From the NCBI GenBank assembly GCA_016800925.1, contig JABCPU010001036.1, positions 1 through 18,009 on the forward strand: a DNA stretch of 18,009 bases. The letters are read 5' to 3'. The position numbers and the translations under genes are program-made. The DNA is from Suillus spraguei. Its lineage: Eukaryota; Basidiomycota; Agaricomycetes; Boletales; Suillaceae. Every line of letters begins with the position of its first letter. The stretch's first letter is position 1. Under the pieces are notes generated by a model. The model was not told the DNA's origin, did not search any database, and worked only from the letters and a program-made list of their open reading frames with translations. Positions 1 to 7,705 of the stretch are shown piece by piece.

Positions 1-1776
1 ATGTCTCGTTGCACGTGGCGTCCGTAGAGTAATTATGAAAGAGACTGCACCGGGACGTTTTGGTGTTCCAGGGTACAGATTTCGAGTCACTTCGTCCAAA
101 ATGGATGTCTGCAAACGCTAAGACATGACAATCCATTCAACGGGTGGAAATATGGTGAGACTCATTCCAACAAATTGTCCGGGTGGCCCTGCGGATGCAA
201 TGCAATTGTGTCGTGAAATGGACAATGGCGCAGTCAACGTCTTGAAGACTCCTGCGAGCACAGCACCCACTAAGGTGGGCACACGCGATGAGCACAGCTG
301 CGCAGTCAGGATGGCCGACCTGACACTGGTCCAGAACTAACCGAAATGCATCACGGTGTCATTCAGGTGAGAAACCTCTCTGCTCGTCACGTATTCGGAA
401 CATATTGTGGGCCGAAAGCAACTCATTCATCGAACAGATCGTCATCATAATCGCGCGGTTTATTCCAGGACATGTCACATTTTTATTCTCGGTGACCTCT
501 CCGTGATCTTGCGTTCGATCGAGCTCGAAGGATGCCTGAATCTCTCGTGAGACGTATGTAATAGCCTATGGACCGATAATCAATTTTTGAACGCAAGCCT
601 CTGTGGACTGCCTTACAAGACTGTAATATAACCCATGCTACAGATTTCTCGAATGATAGTACTCGGATAGCTGATTTCTAGTGTCGGAGTCGATGGGCGC
701 GTAAATGCCTGCAGACATGCCCTTGGAAAGGACTTCACAATTTCTTAGACTGATATAGATAGAGCGTGGGTGAATATCACGAAACGAATACCAAGGTGAC
801 ATGGATTCACCCACCTTCGAGTCTGACGGCTGGCTGAATTATAGGATAAGGTCGGGGGGTCATGGGAATTGTGAATGAAGTTTTAGGCGACGCGGAGAGG
901 GTAAGACGCAAATCTAAACACTAATAACAAAAAAGAGACTGATTCGAACGCCAACCTGTGGTAAGATATTGTCGTCAGTTTGCTGTGACAAATCGGGGCG
1001 TGTGCCTCTGATAGGGGAGCCCATACTTCCACAGTGTCGCCCTGAAGATTTTGTGTCAACTTGGGCACAGTGGTAGGGAGTTGCGAGGATTCACAAGCTC
1101 CAGCTATTGCTCAGGGTAGGTGTAAGACCGGCTTCAGTCTTCGAAGCTTCAGAAGGGGACGAGACGATCACCTGCATGTCCCGCCAGTAAATATTATCCT
1201 ACAACATATCCTTGAAGGATGGCCGACTCGAATGACTGACGGAGGCATCTGCGAGATCGATCTTGTCATCGTTGTCCTTTCAGACCTGGGAGAACACTGG
1301 GATCAAGATTCGAGACGCACCATAGACATGATTTGCAATTTATGCTACTCTACAGCGAGTTGTGACGGGTCGGAAAGCCTTGGACCTAAAAGTTTTTGTA
1401 CCATGAAAGGTTGTGGTACTCAATTGACACCTCAGTAGGGTCGGCACGTATTCATAATCGATAACATGAACACTGCAGCGATATATCCATAATGAAATGC
1501 AGGGACACGCAGCTTTGGCTATGGTGAGAGCTCACCGAAATTAGTAGAGCGTGATGACTGTATTTGGTTGTATTGGGAATCGACGAAATGAAGAGAAGAT
1601 AGTAAGGTATGTGCACTCGGACAAGTTACATAGTGTCGAAGAAACTGATCGACGCGAGAAACAACGATAATTGTGGGATCGGTAACTTTCAGCTAAAGCC
1701 AGGAAGTAGCAATTGCAGTATTACCATTCAATGGGAGGGAGACATGAGTCGGATACATGTACACAGTGCAGTCGAG
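1..1776. other. No recognisable gene; intergenic
   Basis: I see no supportable gene here. The longest open frame runs on the + strand at about 1061-1438 (125 codons from a TTG, no ATG at its start). It has no recognisable domain, and a frame of this length is expected by chance in an 18 kb window read in six frames. A perfect 10-base inverted repeat (GTGGGTGAAT at 766-775 against ATTCACCCAC at 805-814, spacer 29 bases) is visible but has no clear role. The stretch shows no obvious transposase, reverse transcriptase or terminal repeat. It may include the promoter of the downstream WD40-TPR gene near its right end. Confidence 0.5.
766..814. repeat. 10-bp perfect inverted repeat
   Basis: GTGGGTGAAT at 766-775 is the exact reverse complement of ATTCACCCAC at 805-814, with 29 bases between the arms. 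The arms are short enough that this may be chance. No gene lies close by on either side. Confidence 0.4.
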
Positions 1777-1839
1777 GAAGGTGGTTGGTTTGGTTAGACT
1801 GGAGCGTTCCGTTCTGACCAACCAACCACCTTCGGAACG
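1777..1839. repeat. Overlapping inverted repeats able to form two alternative hairpins
   Basis: The left arm 1777-1798 pairs with 1813-1833. Fourteen consecutive bases (GAAGGTGGTTGGTT at 1777-1790) match perfectly to 1820-1833. After a one-base bulge come GGT and AGA pairs separated by one G-T wobble, leaving a 14-base loop. A second 7-base stem, CGTTCCG at 1805-1811 with CGGAACG at 1833-1839, encloses the right arm of the first stem, so the two stems largely exclude each other as RNA or cruciform. The structure lies about 130-190 bases upstream of the ATG of the WD40-TPR gene. It could be a promoter palindrome, a 5' leader structure or the remnant of a small foldback element. The pairing is seen directly; the role is unknown. 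Confidence 0.75.
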
Positions 1840-1890
1840 GAGGCGAACTAGCCCGCTGGGCGTCTATGCAAACAAGTTAGGTTAGCGTGG

Positions 1891-1925
1891 TGAAGCGGCA
1901 CAAAAACGGCACCTCTGCCGCTTCA
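1891..1925. repeat. 10-bp perfect inverted repeat in the leader of the WD40-TPR gene
   Basis: TGAAGCGGCA at 1891-1900 is the exact reverse complement of TGCCGCTTCA at 1916-1925, with a 15-base loop. It ends 44 bases before the ATG at 1970, so it may be in the 5' untranslated leader or core promoter. It could be a dimeric factor site or an RNA hairpin; the sequence alone does not decide. Confidence 0.6.
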
Positions 1926-1981
1926 AGAAAGACGCATACAATATCCCTCGATCCATCACCTCCAATAAAATGTCACAACTC

Positions 1982-2873
1982 ACTCCAAATACCATGCCTA
2001 TTCGAACCTTTGAAGATCATGAGGACAACAACATAAGAGCGGTCGCAGTTTTCGCCGATAAGCGACGAATGGTTACGGGTTCGGTCGACAAGACACTTCG
2101 TCTTTGGGACTTGGAGACAGGTGTGATGTTGAAGAAGATGGAGGGATATCGCAGTGCGGTGCGGGCATTGGCGATATCACGAGATGGTCAAATAATAGCA
2201 AGCGGTGATAATGACGGGAAATCATTGCCTGTCACGGTGAAACTCTCGCGCAACCCATCAAAGCACATTCCAATTGGATATATTCGAATTTTTCTCCTAA
2301 TGGTTCAGTGCTGGCGACTAGTTCAATTGACTATACGACGAAGTTTTGGTGCTGATGCAAGGAGAACCAATCCAATGTGCACGTGCTATGATTTTCTGCG
2401 TTCGATATTCGCCTTCTGGTGAACTTCTTGCCATCGCAACATCCGAGAATATCCAAATTTATAATCCAGGCACAAGAGAACGTCTCGCATCTTTTAAAGC
2501 TCACACAGACTAAAACTTGTCTCTCGCATGGACACCCGATGGCACACGTCTTCTTTCAGCAGGCGATCAAAATGATCCTACTGTACGAGAGTGGGATTCA
2601 TCGACCTGGTAGCAGGTCGGTCATCCCTGGAAAGGTCACACTAGCTATATCGACGCCATTGCCATTCATCCCGCTGGTACCTTTGTTGCTTCCGCATCTT
2701 CTGACAACCATGTCCGTCTCTGGCGGCTCTCAGATCGACGAACCATCGCCATCTTCCAGCATTCATCCGAGCCGATATCTGCCACCTTCGCCTGGGACGG
2801 CAAGCACATCCTCAGTGGAGGTGAAGATACAAAGATATCACAGTGGGCAGTACCAAAGAACGCCAATTCAAAG
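1982..2873 (+). other. WD40 repeat region of the pseudogene
   Basis: Several WD repeats can be read across three successive frames. The first has GSVDKTLRLWDLETG at about 2078-2122. The second has VRALAISRDGQIIASGDNDG (to about 2218). After a one-base frame change come IKAHSNWIYSNFSPNGSVLA and TTKFW (to about 2349). The next frame gives VRYSPSGELLAIATSENIQI (about 2400-2460), then AWTPDGTRLLSAGDQNDPTV with EWDSSTW (about 2528-2609), then IAIHPAGTFVASASSDNHVR with LWRLSDRRT (about 2660-2740). A last degraded repeat, GKHILSGGEDTKISQWAVP, ends near 2862. The repeated pattern of a hydrophobic strand, SPDG-like turn, SGS/SAS, D and W is typical of WD40 propeller blades. The stops at 2511 and 2610 fall inside this region. 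Confidence 0.88.
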
Positions 2874-2925
2874 GCAAGTTTCCATCCTTGACTCTCTTAA
2901 CGCAATTCGAGCATCCTTCGTGCAG

Positions 2926-4605
2926 ATTCTAGCTATCACAGCAGCACACGATGCATGTATAACAGGGGACCTGTCTATCGCTGAAGAGTTACTCGCCCAA
3001 GATATACACGCCAACAATAACGACTATACATCGTATTCTCATCGCTCATTTATTTTGGCCCGAAAACATGCCTGGGATCTCGCCCTTGATGATGCAATCA
3101 AGGTAAGTTATACTGACCCGTCATGATCCTTTTGCTAAAGGTTTACTCTCATCCGTGATATAGTCTACCAACATTCAGCCTCATTAACAGGCTACATCTC
3201 CAAAGGCATCGCTCTCTGCGGAAAAGGCCACGTCAGGGAGGCACGGATAGCTTTCGACACCGCATCCATGTTCACCAACCAGGATCCAGAACCAACCATT
3301 TTCTTTATTGATATAGGTAGGTTTAATTCGTCTCATATCCTCTACTTTATTGTATGTTTTAGTCTGTCACCCTCTTCAGCGCAGATCAATATGATGAAGC
3401 GATGTTGCTGATCAAAGAACTGTCTGCCACTTGTCCGAATACTGATCCTCTCGCACGTCGTGTGGTGGAAGTAGGTGTCATGCGGCTACGCTAGCCATCC
3501 ACGCTGATATTTGCAACTTGCATATTAGACATATCTACATGTTCAGCTCGGAATCAATGCCTTGCATGGCGCCCGTCATGATGATGCTGCCAACTACTTC
3601 ACTGTTGCTGTCAACTCCACCACTTTCTCATCGAAAACCATTCATTTGATGTACGATGACTTGACCGTGGTGCGCCAAGATGATGCATACATCCTTTCAT
3701 AACTGAGCGCTTTGCCCAGCTCTTCGGCTGGGATCTTGAGTCTTTGTGTCTTACTGCCCACCAGAAACGGTGCCAGGCATTCCTTTCGGCAGGTAAATAC
3801 GATGAAGCCCTCGAAGCACACAAATACATGATGAATGTCATTGATGAATCTGCGAAGGCCAGCTGCCTCGTTTGGTCGAACGGCAAGGTTTCAGTGACGT
3901 CACCCGGGGCTACCATACTCACCCGTATTTCCCCTAGAATTCAAGGAGAAATGCAGTGCGCTCGCTGAGGAGCATGATCGTATTCTTGGTGTATGCACTC
4001 TTTTGCTCAACTCTTTCGCTGCTGATCATTATGTAGGCGGAAATCCCGGGGCAAGGGCAAGATGGCTATGATGCAGAAGCCAATTTCTTCCACGGAATGC
4101 ATCAAGTGCGTATAATGGCGTGCCTTCTTCCTTTCTTTTCTACATTGTGTATTACAGCATCCTCAAATTTCCCGACTACGACCTCAACAACGCCCTGGGC
4201 GCCTCAAAAGACTGAAGCTCGCTATGAAGAGAACTCCCCGTCCAGCTGTCCCGCCAGCACCTAGCACCCCACCCCCAGTCACTGCCGCTACCACTTTTGG
4301 AACCCTCCTACGACACCTATTCATCCGGCTGCCCCGTCGTGTAGCGTCGCCCGTTGTTGATGTTCCATTGCACAGGGTAAAGAGGTGCGCTTGGTTGGAT
4401 TTTATTACCGCATCTTGGGTGTCTGATGCATAAACTACAGCGTAATGCTGCCGCGGACGCTCCTGGCACAGACCCGAACATTGTACGTGATGATGAGTAT
4501 GTCGATACCACTCAACCGGAGCCCAATATACGACCACAGCAAAAATCAGTGACTGTGCCGATAGACACTGGGGAACATGGAGGTGGCTGGTCGTGTTGCT
4601 GCTAG
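2926..4605 (+). other. TPR-like helical region and C-terminal tail of the WD40-TPR gene
   Basis: The exon at 2926-3102 reads as helical repeat sequence (AAHDACITGDLSIAEELLAQ ... ARKHAWDLALDDAIK). The next exon (3164-3316) contains GKGHVREARIAFDTASMF after a one-base break near 3180. Further TPR-type helices follow: SADQYDEAMLLIKELSATCP (3378-3437), RHDDAANYFTVAVNS (about 3574-3618) and LSAGKYDEALEAHKYMM (about 3784-3834). Exons 3938-3990, 4037-4105, 4158-4376 and 4441-4605 give a low-complexity tail rich in Pro, Arg and Thr. It ends in a Gly-Gly-Gly-Trp-Ser-Cys-Cys-Cys terminus, where the Cys cluster could be lipid-modified. All joins from 3366 onward keep frame. The preserved frame suggests recent decay or selection on this half. 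Confidence 0.75.
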
Positions 4606-4673
4606 AGGCATTGTTGGTGGATACCCACGGGTATTTCAATTCTACCGGCGGTCTTGTTTGAATATCTACATTG

Positions 4674-4679
4674 AATAAA
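4674..4679 (+). terminator. Possible polyadenylation signal of the WD40-TPR gene
   Basis: AATAAA lies 68 bases after the TAG stop at 4603-4605 and is followed by a T-rich stretch at about 4685-4695. This spacing suits a fungal 3' end. Fungal signals are degenerate, so the match is suggestive only. Confidence 0.4.
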
Positions 4680-6190
4680 GCTGTCCTTTTTTGTTGATAG
4701 GTAATAGCCATTCATCGGAGGAAAACAGAACATGACACCGCTGAGTCAGTTTATGAGCTTCAGTATCGTGATAACAGGTGTCATAAGACCAGCTAAAGCA
4801 GCACGAATCCCATCCCTCCCAGCACTCCCGGCTACTACGTTCGCCACTAAACATCTGCCTTACCGTCACATACACTTACGATTTTGCACTTGTCGTATGC
4901 ATGTGGCCTACCTGGACAATAATCTTGCCGCAAAATCAAAACCTGACTCAAGATGCTTATGGTGTGACTGGAAAAATTGCTTGGAGCAATTTTTTTCGCT
5001 CACACTGTGTTCATCCCGATCTTGTCGAGAGAAAAACTCGAAAGTAGAAAGTCAAAGGTGGGAACTGCAGGTTTGTTTTCGATTTTGATGTTCAAATCCC
5101 GTTGCGCATGGGATGATACCTGGATTGAAAGATATAGCATGCGCGGAGAACTCCACCAAGTGTTGGGCATTTTCGAGAGCTGGCCAGTCAACAACGATCG
5201 AATAGCCATTGTTCTGTATATATACTTCACCTGCAACAACCAAAATTCTTGCCTATCCGACAGAACAAATACCTACATAGAATGACTGCATACAACTTAG
5301 ACGGTCCTGCTACATCCAGTTTACCCCCTATTGCTACAAGTCGTCTTGTACAACCCCGCAATGGTCCTCCGAATGCAATCACTCATCAACCGAAAAGGCT
5401 TCCTGGCAAATAGTCTACCCACCACTGCGGTCCCTGCCCATGAACTCGGTAAGTGCATCTATACCAAATTACTTACATAATTAGATGGAATTAGTACTAC
5501 TGCTCCATTGTCATTTCTGACTTATGTAGACTTTTCTTGTTAAGCTTATGGTTGATGTCTGTCCAAACGCTGCTTTCATCCTACATCATTATCGAAAGAC
5601 GTGCACCACAGCAGTAGTGATAATATTCATCGCTTTGGGCAGTTCACAAGTTCAACCCTTGACCGTCCAAATGTATCCGGCGAATTCGGGTTCGTCGGTG
5701 CACTGCTTTTAGTTATATGTTGTGAATGCGAACTCACATGAATAACTGTCGACATCAGTGAAATACCTTTGGGGAGCTAGAACTCCCTTGTTCATTTTAA
5801 TATTAACTGGCCTGCAACACTGCTTCTCTCGAACTTCTCGAACTACAGGAATTGCTTTATCCTCTCCTACCACAGGTCCATCTTTCAACTTGACTCCGTG
5901 AAGCGCAGTGTCAAAGTCTCCCTTTCATTTTACTCTACGGGATACAGCACTACGCAAGTGATATTCGTCCCGACTCACAAATTTAAACACGTCCAGTTGC
6001 ATAGAAGTCAGGGTTTCATTGCGGGGGTCCAAATTGACCATTATAACACAATGCGTCATTAATTTCCGAGGGAAGCTGTTATACATGTGCTTTGGCGAAG
6101 CTGGACGATCTTGTACTGCGTACATGACAATCCCACATGGCATTTGAGTCCATGTCATCTAGCCCTAGTCCGACCCGGAGGTTATTTACC
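4680..6190. other. Intergenic stretch without a supportable gene
   Basis: Several short open frames exist on both strands, none with a recognisable domain. A 43-codon frame from the ATG at 5282 is followed shortly by a good GTAAGT donor near 5451, but in another frame. On the - strand, 6158 down to 5925 is open for 77 codons and continues past single stops to about 5718. The opposite strand is also open over much of the same bases, so coding cannot be argued for either. I see no tRNA or transposon signature. Confidence 0.45.
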
Positions 6191-6193
6191 TCG

Positions 6194-6223
6194 GCTCCAA
6201 ACTCCCCACCTTAGCTCCAAACT
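6194..6223 (+). promoter_or_regulatory. 10-bp direct repeat 20 bp apart upstream of the Sfk1-family gene
   Basis: GCTCCAAACT occurs at 6194-6203 and again at 6214-6223, exactly 20 bases apart (about two helical turns). The second copy ends 50 bases before the ATG at 6274. Same-face spacing of two identical decamers close to a start codon would suit a paired factor site. It could also be chance or a local duplication, and no known factor motif is assigned. Confidence 0.35.
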
Positions 6224-6273
6224 TAAATTTCCTTCCTTGCGATACGGTCTCTCTGTTAGACATACCAAGTACG

Positions 6274-7026
6274 ATGGTCGGTTTACACCATTCTACGCAG
6301 AATCATCGGCTGCTTATTTGTGTGCCACTAGTCACTGGCTTCTTTTGGTTTGCAACCCTGCTTGCCATGCTTCTTACCTGGCTTATCTCTGGAGGTCCCA
6401 AATACGTCTCGCAAGAGGGAAAGGTTGCGTACATATCAGACGTTGGCGCTTCATTCCTCAAACCACTATTCATCGTTGGTTGTTGCATCACTGGTGTGGG
6501 CTTCATGCTCTCCCTCGTGCTCGAGCGCCTTTTACGGCACAGGGGCAGGCTCCCTCCCTCCATGCGCAAAAGAGAGCGCGTGTTGGAGATTCTTGCCATC
6601 CTAGGATCATTTATCGGGATGATGGGCCTGACTTTCCTGTCATGCTTTGATATAAAACGCTACTCAACCGCGCACCACGTATGCCTACTCATCTTCGCCC
6701 TTGGTGTCATTCTCTCCGTGATTTTCACTGTGCTCGAGTATCGCTGGTTAGCTCAGGATCATCCTGACATCGTGAAGCTTCGACGCGCATACTTGGTGAA
6801 GGCCATCATTGGAAGCATTCTTATTGCCTTGGCTATCGCCTTTGGCGTCACGATGTATTACGCTTCGAACGTTGGAGCAGTCATAGAGTGGATTATTGGA
6901 TTCGGGTTCACATTTTACCTACTCACATTTGCATATGACCTAAGTATTGCAACCATCACGCAGCAGAAGGATGGGTTGAGCATGATGGAGAGGGCCAGGC
7001 CTCATAGCGCCAAATTGAGGTCATAG
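6274..7026 (+). CDS. Frag1/DRAM/Sfk1-family six-pass membrane protein
   Basis: This intact, intronless frame encodes 250 residues. Hydrophobic segments lie at about residues 13-38, 62-85, 105-125, 134-154, 176-195 and 203-224, giving six membrane passes. The stretch after the first helix, containing GPKYVSQEGKVAYISDVGAS and then a Lys-Pro before the second helix, is the conserved extracellular loop and second-helix entry of the Frag1/DRAM/Sfk1 family. Basic residues follow helix 2 (ERLLRHRGRLPPSMRKRER) as a cytosolic loop. Yeast Sfk1 is a plasma-membrane protein that supports the phosphatidylinositol 4-kinase Stt4 and membrane lipid asymmetry. A similar role here is inference, and the animal DRAM and PGAP2 relatives act elsewhere. 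The ATG at 6274 is the first in frame and gives the expected short N-terminus. The C-terminal tail of about 25 residues is polar. The gene shows no frameshift, unlike its multi-exon neighbours. Confidence 0.92.
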   Translation: MVGLHHSTQNHRLLICVPLVTGFFWFATLLAMLLTWLISGGPKYVSQEGKVAYISDVGASFLKPLFIVGCCITGVGFMLSLVLERLLRHRGRLPPSMRKRERVLEILAILGSFIGMMGLTFLSCFDIKRYSTAHHVCLLIFALGVILSVIFTVLEYRWLAQDHPDIVKLRRAYLVKAIIGSILIALAIAFGVTMYYASNVGAVIEWIIGFGFTFYLLTFAYDLSIATITQQKDGLSMMERARPHSAKLRS

Positions 7027-7645
7027 GGAGCAAGGTGGCGTTCGGAACTGTTTGATTAAAGAATATCAATAGAAGGATACAAACTGCTCTCACAGGCTTC
7101 CGAGAAGACTATGGCGTACCCACCCCAGATGACGATATCCCATTGAAGAAACGTAGAATAGGCATTTGCGATACCACGTTCCTTCAGAATGCCTCAGATC
7201 CAATCAAATCCATCATAGAAAAGGGGAACTTACGTTTTTTCCGCAGCCCCACATTGCTTCCAACTAGGCAGTGGCAGTGTTCTCTTCACATCTTCGGCGC
7301 TTTACATCGTCATTGGTATCGAATGGACTGCGCAATAGCTTCAAGCATATATTTATAAATTGACATGCAGTTATCTGATGTCCGCCCGATCTAGGTGAGC
7401 TGTCCCCACTGCGTTTGGTTCGTTCATGGATCGCGGGGCCAGATGACGCCACAAAGTACCTAGAATGATAATCAAACATACGAGTGATGACGTAGATGAG
7501 GGTCAAACAGGTTATTACTTACCTACGCCCGTATGATGCAGAGACTCCCAGTGGTTGTACTACTCCTTCGAAGTCCTTTCCTTTCTTGTCAATACGACAA
7601 TCACTTAGCAGAGTCAGATGAATACCATTTTGCAAGACAGTCGAA

Positions 7646-7705
7646 GCAGATGACCTGTTTCTGGACATATTCTCGGCAGATGACCACGTTCTGACATTGA
7701 TCGCG
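7646..7705. repeat. Imperfect 30-bp tandem duplication
   Basis: GCAGATGACC begins at 7646 and again at 7676. After a two-base difference both copies continue with similar TTCTG and ACAT blocks. The period is 30 bases and only two copies are present. It lies in gene-free sequence and has no evident function. Confidence 0.5.

Larger units (their letters stand above)
1970..4605 (+). pseudogene. WD40-TPR repeat protein, decayed N-terminal half
   Basis: This was a ten-exon gene for a protein of about 717 residues: WD40 repeats first, TPR-like helical repeats next, then a Pro-rich basic tail ending GGGWSCCC. Proteins of this design are probably interaction scaffolds; no enzymatic motif is visible. 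I read the introns as 2874-2925, 3103-3163, 3317-3362, 3471-3528, 3670-3719, 3883-3937, 3991-4036, 4106-4157 and 4377-4440. The first and sixth use GC instead of GT as donor. The ATG at 1970 opens directly into a WD repeat. The frame is broken near 2220, at 2353-2355 (TGA plus apparent loss of several codons) and near 3180, and in-frame stops lie at 2511 (TAA) and 2610 (TAG). The join at 3316/3363 also does not keep frame. From 3366 to the TAG at 4603 the exons stay open. Family recognition is strong; exact splice choices before 3366 are less certain. A transcript starting inside could still make the TPR half. Confidence 0.85.

Noticed and set aside
930..965. GATTCGAAC, resembling the reverse complement of a tRNA T-loop
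   Set aside because: The flanking bases do not form a T-stem and no acceptor stem or anticodon arm is found.
4184..4711. 175-codon open frame on the - strand
   Set aside because: It lies opposite the C-terminal exons of the WD40-TPR gene, whose + strand reading has coherent splicing and family-like sequence; this is its antisense shadow.
5718..6158. - strand reading frame broken by a single stop
   Set aside because: The + strand is open over much of the same bases, there is no recognisable domain, and frames of this size occur by chance.
6087..6650. 187-codon + strand frame overlapping the Sfk1-family gene
   Set aside because: It starts at a TTG-like position before the true gene and reads the same bases in another frame without any domain; the 6274 frame has six membrane helices.
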